Assembly: GCA_033875255.1 (NCBI GenBank)
Contig: JAWZSN010000008.1
Span: 62,001-126,000 of the forward strand
Reading direction: 5' to 3'
Origin: Marinimicrococcus sp033875255
Lineage (GTDB): Bacteria > Pseudomonadota > Alphaproteobacteria > Geminicoccales > Geminicoccaceae
DNA length: 64,000 nt
A program made the position numbers and the translations under genes. Below are positions 53,025-62,729 of this stretch, one piece after another (positions within the stretch are counted from its first letter, which is position 1; each line of letters starts with the position of its first letter). The notes under the pieces were generated by a model. The model worked only from the letters and a program-made list of their open reading frames with translations, ran no database searches and was not told the DNA's origin.

Positions 53025-53045
53025 GGGCGGCCATCACGGCCGCCC
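53025..53045 (+). terminator. Terminator hairpin after the BKACE operon
   Basis: GGGCGGCC-ATCAC-GGCCGCCC is a perfect 8-base stem with a 5-base loop, 18 bases after the last stop of the operon. It is followed by GTCTGCTCT, with only a weak T content. Confidence 0.65.
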
Positions 53046-53173
53046 GTCTGCTCTCGCGCCATGCCCGCGAACGGTGGAGAGGGGGGCCCGGGATGAGCGC
53101 CGCGGCGGCCTTCAACCCCGGCAGCATCGGCCGGAGACCTGAACATCCGGTGAGCACACACCGCCAACCGACT

Positions 53174-53222
53174 GAAAGCAAAAGGCGAGAGCCGCGCGCA
53201 GCGCCTTGCGAGGCTCCGCAAG
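53174..53222. repeat. Dispersed intergenic element, copy 1
   Basis: An A-rich GAAAGCAAAA is followed after 10 bases by GCGCGCAGCGCCTTGC (53194-53209). The same two blocks occur at 63323-63353 with one mismatch in the second block. This copy also contains AAGGCG/CGCCTT arms and a perfect hairpin CTTGCG-AGGCTC-CGCAAG (53205-53222). It lies between convergent operons, so it may serve as a terminator or be part of a small dispersed repeat. The rest of the 53046-53266 gap shows nothing else recognisable. Confidence 0.45.
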
Positions 53223-53266
53223 CCGCCTGAGGTTTCACCCCCAGCTTCCGCTGCGCGGGAGGGGCT

Positions 53267-54256
53267 CTAGCCGCCGGGGCGGGCCTCGAGAGCCTCGATG
53301 GCCGGGATCTCCATCATCTCCCAGGTCCGCGCGAGGCTTTCGTGGAGGGCCTCGCCGCGCAGGAAGGTCGGGTCCATGTCGCGGCCGGTCCAGAACTTGC
53401 GGAGGCGCTCGCTCTGGCCCGCCTGCTGCAGCGTCCCCGCCATCGCCTCGACGGCAGCAGCCGGGGTGTTCTTCGGGGCGAACCACCAGACGGGCACACA
53501 GAACCGGAGCTGGTGGCCGGTCTCCTGCGCGGTCGGCACGTCGGGCAGGCGCAGCAGGCGCTCGCCGCCCAGATAGGCGATCGGCTGCACCGGCGCCGCC
53601 GGGTCCTTCGCGCCGCTCGGCAGGAAGGCCAGCCGGAAATATTCAGCCGGGGTCATGGCGGTGGCGGCGATCCGTCCGCTCAGCAGCGCCTCCACGTTCT
53701 CCTCGGCCCCACCTGTCTGGGCGACAGGCAAGTCGATCTCGGCCTCGCCGGCGAGGGCCAGGCCGGCGAGATGATTGTAGCCGCGAAGATTGGCACCCCA
53801 GACCAGCGAGCCGGGCTCGGCCTTCGCGCGCCGTACCAGCGCCCCGAGCGAGTCGATGCCGCTGTCGCGGGCCGTCACCACGAGCATGCAGTAGCGTCCG
53901 GTCTCGGCCACCGGCGTCAGGTCCTCGAAGCCGAAGTCGAGATGGCCGGCCGCCTCCGCACCCATGATGGCGGGGTCGAGGACGAGAAAGCTGTAGCCGT
54001 CCGCCGGCGCCTCGAGCGCCTCTCGGGCGCCACGCGAGAAATGCCGGTGACTGTTCTTGACGAGGAGCGGCTGCGGCAGCAGCTCGCCGCCGCGGATCGC
54101 GTCATTGAAGGCCCGCGCGGTCCGCCCCGCCAGGGTCGAGGCGGGATAGGGCACGAACACCGTGACCTGTTTTTCAGGCCATGCGGCGAGCGCAGCCGGG
54201 ATCGCAGCAGCAGCCATGAGAGCGGCCGGCAGCAGGGCCAGCAGTCGGCGATGCAT
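53267..54256 (-). CDS. Bug-family (TctC-like) periplasmic binding protein, orphan
   Basis: The 329-residue exported protein (signal RLLALLPAALMAAAAIPAAL) has the Bug fold: WPEKQVTVFVPYPASTLAG at the N-terminus and PDVPTAQETGHQLRFCVPVW near the C-terminus, followed by the closing helices. The usual PFxxGG loop is changed to VPYPASTLAG, so the ligand pocket is divergent. No TctA or TctB gene adjoins it, so it may feed a permease encoded elsewhere or act as a sensor; orphan Bug proteins are frequent in proteobacteria. GGAGAG precedes ATG 54256. It runs in the same direction as the dihydropteroate synthase gene upstream. Confidence 0.83.
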   Translation of the reverse strand: MHRRLLALLPAALMAAAAIPAALAAWPEKQVTVFVPYPASTLAGRTARAFNDAIRGGELLPQPLLVKNSHRHFSRGAREALEAPADGYSFLVLDPAIMGAEAAGHLDFGFEDLTPVAETGRYCMLVVTARDSGIDSLGALVRRAKAEPGSLVWGANLRGYNHLAGLALAGEAEIDLPVAQTGGAEENVEALLSGRIAATAMTPAEYFRLAFLPSGAKDPAAPVQPIAYLGGERLLRLPDVPTAQETGHQLRFCVPVWWFAPKNTPAAAVEAMAGTLQQAGQSERLRKFWTGRDMDPTFLRGEALHESLARTWEMMEIPAIEALEARPGG

Positions 54257-54317
54257 TGCCCGTTTCTCTCCAGGATGGCGGTCGATCCATGCTGTTGCAC
54301 GGGCCGGCCCGTCTCTG

Positions 54318-55163
54318 TCAATCGGCGGCGGAGCGCAAGGGTTGACCCATTGCCCGCCATGCCTCGAGGAATTGCCGGGCCATGCGCACCTCGTGGGTGC
54401 GGATGAAGCGTGCGCCCTTGGCGGCGGCAATGAGGGCGGTGAGCTGGGAGAGCGGGTCGCGGTCGGCCATCGGTACGCCCAGAAACCCTTTGCGGGAGGT
54501 ACCGATCAGGAGCGGGATCGGCCGGAAGCGCTCCACCAGCAGCTCGAACTTCTCCAGCAGGCGGAACGAGTCCGCCGGATCGAGGCTCACGAAGCGACCC
54601 ATGCCGGGATCGAGCACCAGCCGCTCGGCGGCGATACCGTGCTTCACCGCGAAATCGACGCGCTCCGCCAGGAAGTCGCCGACGCCCTGCAGCGCGTCGG
54701 TGAAGGAAGCAGGCCGGTCCGTAGCGTGGGGCAGTGGCCCGTCCTTGGCGTGCATCAGCACCACCGGGCAGTCGTGCCGCTGCAGCACCTCCACCATGAC
54801 CGGATCGGCGCGCATGGCGGAGACGTCGTTGATCATCCGCGCACCCAGCTCGAGGCAGCGCTCGGCAGTGGCGGCATGGTAGGTGTCGATCGACAGCACC
54901 GCCTCGTCGGCCAGCGCGCGGACCACCGGCTCGATCCGTGCCAGCTCCTCGGCAGCGCCGATGGGGCTGCGGCCCGGCGCCGTCGACTCGCCGCCCAGAT
55001 CGAGGAGGTGCGCGCCGTCGGCGAGAAGCGCGCGACCGTGCGCCACCGCGCTCTCGGCAGCCAGGAAGCGGCCGCCGTCGGTGAAGCTGTCGGGCGTGAC
55101 GTTGACCACCCCCATGAGCCAGGGGGCGGGGGCGGCGAAGAGCCGGGAGACGGTGCTGGTCAA
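54318..55163 (-). CDS. folP: Dihydropteroate synthase-family protein (divergent)
   Basis: The 281-residue TIM-barrel protein keeps most DHPS motifs: MGVVNVTPDSFTDGGRF, IDTYHAATAE, MINDVSAM, LDPGMGRF with D185, GTSRKGFLG with K225 and RTHEV near R255. It departs from folate DHPS at the second loop, where STRPG is STAPG (A62), and MHMQG is MHAKD. It therefore binds a pterin but may use a different amine acceptor than 4-aminobenzoate. Near it are tetrahydromethanopterin-type genes, including a second DHPS-like protein, so a role in that cofactor is as likely as folate synthesis. The only upstream start is TTG 55163; a methionine at residue 17 is too close to the first motif. Confidence 0.83.
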   Translation of the reverse strand: MTSTVSRLFAAPAPWLMGVVNVTPDSFTDGGRFLAAESAVAHGRALLADGAHLLDLGGESTAPGRSPIGAAEELARIEPVVRALADEAVLSIDTYHAATAERCLELGARMINDVSAMRADPVMVEVLQRHDCPVVLMHAKDGPLPHATDRPASFTDALQGVGDFLAERVDFAVKHGIAAERLVLDPGMGRFVSLDPADSFRLLEKFELLVERFRPIPLLIGTSRKGFLGVPMADRDPLSQLTALIAAAKGARFIRTHEVRMARQFLEAWRAMGQPLRSAAD

Positions 55164-55193
55164 GGAGATCTGCTCGCGAGGGATCGGGGAAAT

Positions 55194-55664
55194 TCAGCGG
55201 CCGGAGCGGGCGATGGTGGGCTCGATGCGCACCGGGAAGTTGACGGAGGAAGCGACGAAGCAGCGCGCGTGGGCCTCCTCGTGAAGCCGCTCGGCCATAG
55301 CGAGGTCACTCTCGCCCAAAAGCTCGACCCGCGGCCGCAGCACCACCTCGGTGAAGCGGCCACCTTCGCCGGTCGTGGTCATGCTGCCCGCGGCGCGGTC
55401 GAGATAGGAGCGCACATGGAGCCCGGCATCGGCACACAGATGCAGGTACCAGAGCATGTGGCAGGCCGAGAGCGAGGCCACCAGCAGCTCCTCGGGATTG
55501 TAGCGGTGCGGATCGCCGCGGAAGTCCGGGTCGGAGGAGCCGGCGATGATGTGCTTGCCCGAGACGGTGATCTCGTGGCTGCGCGAATAGGCATCGTACG
55601 AGCTGGTGCCGCGGCCGCTATTGCCGGTCCATTCCACGGTGACCGCGTAGCGGTGCTCGCCCAT
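55194..55664 (-). CDS. OsmC-family peroxiredoxin-like protein
   Basis: The 156-residue protein has the OsmC fold with the two conserved cysteines, one in NPEELLVASLSACHMLWYLH and one in HEEAHARCFVASSVNFPV. Enzymes of this family reduce organic hydroperoxides through those cysteines. An N-terminal YAVTVEWTGNSGRGTSSY is typical of the broader OsmC/YhfA-like subgroup. GGGAGAG lies before ATG 55664. It is between the DHPS-like and EamA genes in the same direction, with 27-30 base gaps, so all three may be co-transcribed. No specific functional link is evident. Confidence 0.9.
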   Translation of the reverse strand: MGEHRYAVTVEWTGNSGRGTSSYDAYSRSHEITVSGKHIIAGSSDPDFRGDPHRYNPEELLVASLSACHMLWYLHLCADAGLHVRSYLDRAAGSMTTTGEGGRFTEVVLRPRVELLGESDLAMAERLHEEAHARCFVASSVNFPVRIEPTIARSGR

Positions 55665-55691
55665 GACTCTCTCCCGCGCGACAGGCAAACC

Positions 55692-56597
55692 TCAGGCCCG
55701 CCCGATCCTGCAGCGCCGTGCGAGCCATACCAGACCGATCGTAGCGGCGGCGAACGCCCAGGTCACTTCATCCAGCTCCTCGTGCAGCAGAAAGCCGCTG
55801 GCCGCCAGCGTGAGGAAAGGTTGCAGGAGCTGGAGCTGGCTGACTTTGGCGATGCCGCCCTCGGCGAGGCCGTGATACCAGAACCAGAAGCCGACGAACT
55901 GGCTGCCCAGCGCCACGTAGAGAAAGCAGACCCAGGCTACGGCGCTGGCCGAGGGCAGCTCCGGCGGCACCCAGAGCGGCGCGGCGAGCAGGAGGAACGG
56001 CAGAGCCATCAGTAGCGCCCAGGCGATCACCGCGAGGCCCGGCATGTGGCGGGCAAGCGCGCCGCCGGTGGCATAGCCGAGGGCGCCGCCGATACAGGCC
56101 ATCACCAGATGGAGATCACCGGCCGCTGGCATGCCCTGACCGCGCAGCAGGGCGAAGAGGAGCACCAGCAGGCCGCCGGCCGAGGCCACCAGCCAGAAGG
56201 CCGGCGAAGGCCGCTCGCGCGCCAGCAGGGCGGCCGCCGCCGCGGTGCAGAGCGGCAGGACAGCCAGCACCACGCCGCCGTGCGAGGCGTCCACCGACTG
56301 CATGGCAAGGGTGGAGAACAGGGGGAAGCCCAGCACGACGCCCAGCGAGGTCGCCGCCAGCCATGGCAGACTGCGGCGGTCCGGCAGGGGCGCGCGCACC
56401 GCGACGAGATAAATCAGCGCCGCCACGGCCCCGAGGCTCATGCGGCCGAAGGCCACGAACCAGACATCGAGCTCCTGCACGGCCAGACGTGTGGCCGGCA
56501 GGGTCAGGCTGAATGTCGCCACCCCGGCAAGACCCATGAGCAGGCCGAGCCGCTGCCGCCCCGCCTCCAGGGCCGCCGCCCGCATCCGCGTACTCAT
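55692..56597 (-). CDS. EamA/DMT-family membrane transporter
   Basis: The 301-residue protein has ten predicted helices in two EamA repeats of five (first repeat from GLLMGLAGVATFSLTLPATR, second from LHLVMACIGGALGYATGGAL). LGSQFVGFWFWYHGLAEGGI and VSQLQLLQPFLTLAASGFLL are strongly typical of the second repeat. It is expected to export a small metabolite, often an amino acid or cofactor precursor; the substrate is unknown. ATG 56597 is the natural start. It is divergent from the MfnE-like kinase gene across 110 bases. Confidence 0.9.
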   Translation of the reverse strand: MSTRMRAAALEAGRQRLGLLMGLAGVATFSLTLPATRLAVQELDVWFVAFGRMSLGAVAALIYLVAVRAPLPDRRSLPWLAATSLGVVLGFPLFSTLAMQSVDASHGGVVLAVLPLCTAAAAALLARERPSPAFWLVASAGGLLVLLFALLRGQGMPAAGDLHLVMACIGGALGYATGGALARHMPGLAVIAWALLMALPFLLLAAPLWVPPELPSASAVAWVCFLYVALGSQFVGFWFWYHGLAEGGIAKVSQLQLLQPFLTLAASGFLLHEELDEVTWAFAAATIGLVWLARRCRIGRA

Positions 56598-56707
56598 GCC
56601 TCGCCCCTTCCCGTCGCGGGCCCGCCCCGCTTGCCGCCCCGCCGGCTCCCGCCCTAGCCTCGCCGCAGGCGCAGGCAGGGCACCTGCCGCCGTGCAGGGA
56701 GCCGGGA

Positions 56708-57316
56708 ATGAACCGCGAGCCGCTGTGGATCGTCAAGATCGGAGGCAGTCTCATGGACGCGCCCGCCCTTCACCCCTGGCTTGCCACGATCGCCGGGACG
56801 GAGGGGCCCGCACGGCTGGTGGTGGCGGGTGGCGGGCCGTTCGCCGATCAGGTGCGGGCGGCGCAGCAGCGGCTCGGCTTCGACGATCTGGCGGCGCATC
56901 GCATGGCGATCCTGGCCATGCAGCAATACGGCCTCGCTTTGCAGTCGCTAGAGCCGCGGCTAGGCCTCGTGGAGAGCGCAGAAGGGATAGCGGAGCTGCG
57001 GCAGGGGGGCGGCCGCGCCGTATGGCTGCCCTGGCGCATGATCGGCACCGACCGCACCATCGAGCCCTCCTGGGACATCACCTCCGACAGCCTGGCTCTC
57101 ATCCTGGCGCGGCGGCTGGCAGCCGAGCGGCTGGTTCTGGTGAAGTCGGCGACGATGCAGGCGGGCACCGACCTGGCGTCGCTCGCCGCGGCGGGGGTGG
57201 TGGACGCCGCCTTCACCCGCCTTGCGGCCGGGTTCGAAGAGCGCATCGCGTTTGCGCATCGAGACGCGCCGCCGCTCGGCGCTCTCTTTCCGGCAACCAG
57301 CCGCCTGCACGGCTGA
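56708..57316 (+). CDS. Amino-acid-kinase-fold protein, MfnE-like
   Basis: The 202-residue protein has the amino acid kinase fold: LWIVKIGGSLMD with the phosphate-binding lysine and glycines, and RLVVAGGGPFADQVR as the second glycine loop. ITSDSLALILARRL and ERLVLVKSA are also family-typical. It is shorter than N-acetylglutamate or aspartate kinases and resembles the small kinases in C1-gene clusters of methylotrophs, related to archaeal MfnE, which phosphorylates an aminomethylfuran during methanofuran synthesis. The neighbouring DUF6513, flavoprotein and DUF447 genes support this. Direct evidence of substrate is absent. Confidence 0.82.
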   Translation: MNREPLWIVKIGGSLMDAPALHPWLATIAGTEGPARLVVAGGGPFADQVRAAQQRLGFDDLAAHRMAILAMQQYGLALQSLEPRLGLVESAEGIAELRQGGGRAVWLPWRMIGTDRTIEPSWDITSDSLALILARRLAAERLVLVKSATMQAGTDLASLAAAGVVDAAFTRLAAGFEERIAFAHRDAPPLGALFPATSRLHG

Positions 57317-57471
57317 AGCTGCGCCTGGCGCTTCTACGACGCCAGCCGGAACCGCCGCGGCAAACAGCCTGTTCTATCGTGGATCCGCCGCACCGCCGCT
57401 CCCTGCTCGACTGTCCCAGATCCCGGGCAGCGGGAGGCCCACCATCCTGCCCCCGCCGCTGGAGCCCCGCC

Positions 57472-59121
57472 GTGTCCCACGCCTTCCGCCAGCCGGTCTT
57501 CGTGATGTCCGTAGCGGTGATCCTCGCGCTCGTGGTGATGGGGGCCGCTTTCCCGGAACAGTTCAACCTGCGCGCTTCCGCGGCGCTCGACTGGGTGACG
57601 GCCTCGTTCGGCTGGTTCTATCTGCTCTCGGTCTTCGGCTTTGTTGTCGTGCTGGTCTATCTCGCCTTCTCCCGGTACGGCGACACACGCCTCGGTCCCC
57701 CAGACAGTCGGCCGGACTACTCTTTCATATCGTGGATCTCGATGCTGCTCGCCGCAGGCTTCGGCGTCGGCCTGGTGTTCTACGGCATGGCAGAGCCGAT
57801 GATGCACTATCTGCAGCCGCCCCACGGGATGATCGACGGCGGGACCCGGGACGCGGCGCGGCTGGCGATCCAGTACAGCTTCTTCCACTGGGGGGTGCAA
57901 CAGTGGGCAGGTTTTGCGATCGTCGGGCTGATCATCGGCTACTACCAGTTCCGCAAGAACGAGCCCGGTCTGGTCTCGACTGTCCTGAAGCCGGTCACCG
58001 ACAGGCTGCCCGCCTCCGGGAAACTCGGCAGCGCCCTCGACGTCTTTGCGGTGGTGGCGACGGTGATGGGTGTCGCCACCTCTCTCGGGCTGGGGGTGCT
58101 GCAGATCAATGGCGGGCTGGCCTTCCTGCTCGGGATTCCCGAGAGTATCGGCTGGCAGGCGGTCATCCTGGGTGTGATGTTCCTGGCCTACATGAGCTCG
58201 GCGGCAACCGGCCTCGACAAGGGCATCAAGGTCCTCTCCAACATCAACATCGCGCTGGCCCTGGGGCTGATGGTCTATGTCCTCGCGGCGGGCCCGACAG
58301 TGGTCATCTTCGAGACCATTATCCAGGGCCTCGGCGACTACCTGCAAAACTTCTTCGTCATGAGCCTGCACGCAGGGGCCTTCGAGGATTCCGCGTGGGC
58401 GAGCAAGTGGACCACCTTCTACTGGGCCTGGGTGATCGCCTGGTCGCCGTTCGTCGGGACGTTCATCGCGCGCATCTCGCGCGGCCGCACGGTGAAGGAG
58501 TATGTCTTCGGCGTGCTCGTCATGCCGCCCCTTCTGGCGTGCCTGTGGATCGGCGTCTTCGGCGGTACTGCCCTCCATCTGGAGCTGACGCAGCAGGCGG
58601 GCCTCGCCGCGGCCACGAACGCGAACATCACCGGCGCGGTCTTCACCCTCTTCGAGCTTCTCCCATTCACCACGCTGCTCTCGATCATCGGAATGCTGCT
58701 GACCTTCATCTTCCTGGTCACGTCGGCGGATTCCGCCTCCTACATCGTGGCCCAGCTGACCGACCGCGGCAGCATGGACCCGCCGCTCCTCAAGCGGCTG
58801 ACCTGGGGTGGGCTCATCGCTGCCATCTGCCTGACGCTGATCGCCACCGGCGGCCTCCAGGGCCTGCAGACGGGGGCCATCCTGGCGGCACTCCCCTTCG
58901 CCTTCATCCTCTATTCGATGGTGTGGACGCTCTTCCAGGTGCTGGCCGCCGACCGGCAGGAGGCTCTGCAGGAACTCTACGAGCAGCACGACGGCACGCC
59001 CGTCGGCGCCAGCATCCACGAGGCGCGGCTGCTCGTCGGCGGCGAGATGGAAGGATCGCCGGAAGAGGCCGGCGGAGCCGGTCTCGAGGAAAGGGTCGGC
59101 AGGCTCTCGCTGGCGGACTGA
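57472..59121 (+). CDS. BCCT-family betaine/choline/carnitine transporter
   Basis: The 549-residue secondary transporter has 12 helices and the BCCT signatures GFGVGLVFYGMAEPMMHY and WAWVIAWSPFVGTFIARISR, with the tryptophan-rich WTTFYWAW box before it. It takes up quaternary ammonium compounds with Na+ or H+. GTG 57472 is chosen because GGAG is 7 bases upstream and it leaves a short cytosolic tail (SHAFRQPVF) before helix 1. The C-terminal tail of about 50 residues is acidic. In a strain with C1-oxidation genes, imported betaine or choline methyl groups would be a formaldehyde source; this link is inference. Confidence 0.92.
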   Translation: MSHAFRQPVFVMSVAVILALVVMGAAFPEQFNLRASAALDWVTASFGWFYLLSVFGFVVVLVYLAFSRYGDTRLGPPDSRPDYSFISWISMLLAAGFGVGLVFYGMAEPMMHYLQPPHGMIDGGTRDAARLAIQYSFFHWGVQQWAGFAIVGLIIGYYQFRKNEPGLVSTVLKPVTDRLPASGKLGSALDVFAVVATVMGVATSLGLGVLQINGGLAFLLGIPESIGWQAVILGVMFLAYMSSAATGLDKGIKVLSNINIALALGLMVYVLAAGPTVVIFETIIQGLGDYLQNFFVMSLHAGAFEDSAWASKWTTFYWAWVIAWSPFVGTFIARISRGRTVKEYVFGVLVMPPLLACLWIGVFGGTALHLELTQQAGLAAATNANITGAVFTLFELLPFTTLLSIIGMLLTFIFLVTSADSASYIVAQLTDRGSMDPPLLKRLTWGGLIAAICLTLIATGGLQGLQTGAILAALPFAFILYSMVWTLFQVLAADRQEALQELYEQHDGTPVGASIHEARLLVGGEMEGSPEEAGGAGLEERVGRLSLAD

Positions 59122-59171
59122 CGGCGCCGACGGCCCGGACATGGGTCTTCAGGATGGATCACAATCGTCGG

Positions 59172-59207
59172 CCGCGACGCCGCCCGGCCCGGGCTGGTGC
59201 GTCGCGG
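59172..59207. terminator. Hairpin downstream of the BCCT gene
   Basis: CCGCGACGC (59172-59180) and GCGTCGCGG (59199-59207) form a 9-base stem whose loop contains a second stem GCCCG-GCC-CGGGC. It lies 50 bases after the BCCT stop and 26 bases beyond the end of a short minus-strand frame, so it could terminate either. The region 59208-59233 and 59363-59588 shows no other recognised feature. Confidence 0.5.
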
Positions 59208-59233
59208 CGCGCCGCTTGTCTACACGGAAGGCT

Positions 59234-59362
59234 CTAGAGGATGAAGAGGAAGGTCAGCAGGGCGAGGCACAGCGCCATCGTCGTGCCGGCCTCCGGCAGG
59301 AGATCCTCGGGCGTGTGATCGAACTCGTAGCTTGGATGATCTTCAGGGGCTGGGTCACGCAT
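59234..59362 (-). CDS. Small single-helix membrane protein (hypothetical)
   Basis: The 42-residue frame begins MRDPAPEDHPSYEFDHTPED and ends with one hydrophobic helix (MALCLALLTFLFIL) directly at the C-terminus. The acidic, proline-containing N-terminus followed by a tail anchor looks non-random for a high-GC antisense frame and is similar in style to small respiratory-chain-associated subunits. No ribosome site of note was found (only GGAG 16 bases upstream), and a longer in-frame version up to 59470 exists. No family was recognised. Confidence 0.4.
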   Translation of the reverse strand: MRDPAPEDHPSYEFDHTPEDLLPEAGTTMALCLALLTFLFIL

Positions 59363-59588
59363 CTGCGTCGCTCGCTCCGGTTCTTCCAGGCTCCCGGACC
59401 GGCCCGCTGGCTGCGGGCACTGGTCCGATGGCTGGAGAATGCGCTCCTCGCCGCCGCCTTGCTGTAGCATGCGCTACAAGATCACACGTTTTTGACGGTC
59501 GCCGACGCGCGCTCGTGAAGGAACGTGACGGCGCCATGCTGGCATGAATGCGAGAATGTCCGGGTTGAGCGATCAGGAAAGCACCGTG

Positions 59589-60596
<1,008 letters not shown>

Positions 60597-60738
60597 GCGG
60601 GCCGGCCTTCCGGTGGTGCCATCGGCATCCGCTCGATGGGCTGCGCAACGTGCCCTCGACAGGACCGGCTTGCGGCCGGTACTCATCCTGGAGTGGCGAT
60701 CCAGGCGGGAGCCTCGCGATATCGTGCAGGAGGGCTGG

Positions 60739-61329
60739 ATGCAGGAGGACGCGCAGGAGAACGAGGAGAAGCCGGGACGGGCGCGTCTGGCCTGGGCGTT
60801 GACCGGCTCGGGCCACGACTTCATGGAGTGTCTCGAGCTGATGCGCGGCATCGGGGCGATGGACGTCTTTCTCTCCAAGGCCGCCGCCGAGGTGATCTTC
60901 ATGTACACCCGCGAGCGCAAGCCCTTCCCCGACACCATCCGGCTCATCAGGGACACTACCGCTTCTGCGGCACCGGTCGGCCGGTTCTACCATGGCTGGT
61001 ACCACACGCTGGTGGTGGCCCCGGCCACCTCGAACACGGTGGCCAAATGCGTGGCCGGCATCTCCGACACGCTGGTCACCAACGTCTATGCCCAAGCCGG
61101 CAAGTGCCGCATTCCCAGCATCGTCTATGCCTGCGACACCCGGCCGGTGATGGACACGATGGCGCCCGACGGGATGGTGCGCCTCTGGCCGCGGCGCATC
61201 GACCTCGAGAACACCGAGCGTCTGCGCGCCTTCGAGGCGACCACAGTGGTCGAGAGCATGGCCGGGCTCGAGGCTGCGGTCGCCGCAAGGCTGGCCGTGG
61301 TAGAGCCTGCCGCCTCACCTGTCCCATGA
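60739..61329 (+). CDS. Flavoprotein of the C1/H4MPT gene cluster (AfpA/DmrB-like)
   Basis: The 196-residue flavoprotein-fold protein has the PF02441-type start ARLAWALTGSGHDFMECLEL and the FMN-site stretch APATSNTVAKCVAGISDTLV. In archaea and methylotrophs related proteins act as archaeoflavoprotein or dihydromethanopterin reductase, which reduces dihydromethanopterin to the active tetrahydro form. AGGAGGG is 4-5 bases before ATG 60739. Its stop overlaps the DUF6513 start as ATGA, so the pair is translationally coupled. Dihydromethanopterin reduction is the most likely role, inferred from family and context. Confidence 0.82.
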   Translation: MQEDAQENEEKPGRARLAWALTGSGHDFMECLELMRGIGAMDVFLSKAAAEVIFMYTRERKPFPDTIRLIRDTTASAAPVGRFYHGWYHTLVVAPATSNTVAKCVAGISDTLVTNVYAQAGKCRIPSIVYACDTRPVMDTMAPDGMVRLWPRRIDLENTERLRAFEATTVVESMAGLEAAVAARLAVVEPAASPVP

Positions 61330-62729
61330 GCGAGCGCATCGCCTTCATCACCGGTCATCTGGCCGAGCCGCGGCTGCGCCGCGTGCTGGCGCAGATGGGC
61401 GAGACGCCGTTCACCTGGGAGATCCGCAATGCCGGGGTGAAGGTGGCGGCGCTGATGACCGTGCCGATCCTGGTGCGCCGGCTGGAAACGCTGGAAGGCA
61501 TCGACCGGGCGGTGCTGCCGGGCCGCTTTCGCGGTGATCTCGATGAATTGGCACGCCACTTCAAGGTGCCTTTCGAGCGTGGCCCCGACGAGGTGAAGGA
61601 CCTGCCCCAGCATTTCGGCCGGGCCGGCGGCAGGCCCGATCTCTCCCGCCATGACTGCCGGATCTTCGCCGAGATCGTCGAGGCGCCGTCGCTGGGCGTT
61701 GCGGCGATTCTCGACCGCGCCGCGTTCCTGCGTGGCGAGGGCGCCGACGTGATCGACCTTGGCGGCCTGCCCGGCACGCCCTTTCCGCATCTCGAGGAGG
61801 CGGTGCAGGCCCTGGTAGCGGCGGGCCACGAGGTGAGCGTCGATTCGGGTGATCTCGAGGAGCTGCAGCGGGGGGCGCGGGCCGGTGCCTCGTTCCTCCT
61901 CTCGCTCACCGAGGACAGCCTGCATCTGGCCGAGGAGAGTTATGCGGTTCCGGTGCTGGTGCCGGCGCGGCACGGCGACATGGCGAGCCTGCTGCGCGCC
62001 TGCGCGGCGATGGAGCGGCGCGGCCGGCCCTACCTGGCCGACCCTATTCTCGATCCCATCCACATGGGCTTCACCGCGTCGGTGGTGCGCTATCACGAGC
62101 TCCGCCGGGCGATGCCCGAGGCCGAGATCCTGATGGGCGTGGGCAACCTCACCGAGCTCACCGACGCCGACACGCCGGGGATCACCATGATGCTGATGGG
62201 CATGGCCTCGGAGCTCGCGATCCGCAACGTGCTGGTGGTGCAGGTGAGCCCGCATTGCCGCCGGGCGGTGCGCGAGAGCGACCGGGCGCGGCGCATCCTC
62301 TTCGCGGCACGCGAGGAGGGCGCCCTGCCGCAGGGTTTCGATGGCGCGCTCCTGTGCCTGCGCGACCGCCGCCCCTTCCCCAACAGCCCCCAGGAGATCG
62401 CCGAGAACGCGGCGCAGGTCGCCGACCGCAACTTCCGCATCGAGGTGGGCGAGGACGGCATCCACATCTACAACCGCGACATCCACCGGACCGCCGCCGA
62501 TCCGTTCCAGCTCTACCCGCATCTGGGTGTCGAGGCCGATGGCGCGCACGCCTTCTATCTGGGGGTGGAACTGGGTCGCGCCCAGGTGGCGCACGAGCTG
62601 GGCAAGCGCTATGCCCAGGACAGCGTGCTGGACTGGGGCTGCGCGGTAGACCGGATCAGCGAGGACGGCACCCGGCTCGCGGCGGCCGGGACCACCTTGC
62701 AAGACCGCAAGGGGGGCCACGAGAGCTGA
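61326..62729 (+). CDS. DUF6513/DHPS-related protein of H4MPT biosynthesis
   Basis: The 467-residue protein matches the large DHPS-related protein found in archaea and in C1 clusters of methylotrophic bacteria. The N-terminal domain opens IAFITGHLAEPRLRRVL. The DHPS-like barrel follows, with GADVIDLGGLPGTPFPHLEE, VSVDSGDLEELQRGARAG, LSLTEDSLHLA and YLADPILDPIHMGF. The protein is proposed to join the pterin to the arylamine ribitol precursor, the step that differs from folate synthesis. It overlaps the flavoprotein gene by 4 bases and ends sharing one base with the DUF447 start. The C-terminal NRDIHRTAADPFQLYPHLGV is also well conserved in the family. Confidence 0.88.
   Translation: MSERIAFITGHLAEPRLRRVLAQMGETPFTWEIRNAGVKVAALMTVPILVRRLETLEGIDRAVLPGRFRGDLDELARHFKVPFERGPDEVKDLPQHFGRAGGRPDLSRHDCRIFAEIVEAPSLGVAAILDRAAFLRGEGADVIDLGGLPGTPFPHLEEAVQALVAAGHEVSVDSGDLEELQRGARAGASFLLSLTEDSLHLAEESYAVPVLVPARHGDMASLLRACAAMERRGRPYLADPILDPIHMGFTASVVRYHELRRAMPEAEILMGVGNLTELTDADTPGITMMLMGMASELAIRNVLVVQVSPHCRRAVRESDRARRILFAAREEGALPQGFDGALLCLRDRRPFPNSPQEIAENAAQVADRNFRIEVGEDGIHIYNRDIHRTAADPFQLYPHLGVEADGAHAFYLGVELGRAQVAHELGKRYAQDSVLDWGCAVDRISEDGTRLAAAGTTLQDRKGGHES

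Noticed and set aside
54299..54312. Perfect 14-base palindrome ACGGGCCGGCCCGT after the DHPS gene
   Set aside because: As a hairpin it leaves only a 5-base stem once a loop is allowed, and GC-only palindromes of this length arise by chance in this composition.
61125..62720. A 531-codon minus-strand frame opposite DUF6513
   Set aside because: It lies wholly over the well-supported DUF6513 and flavoprotein genes and shows shadow composition.
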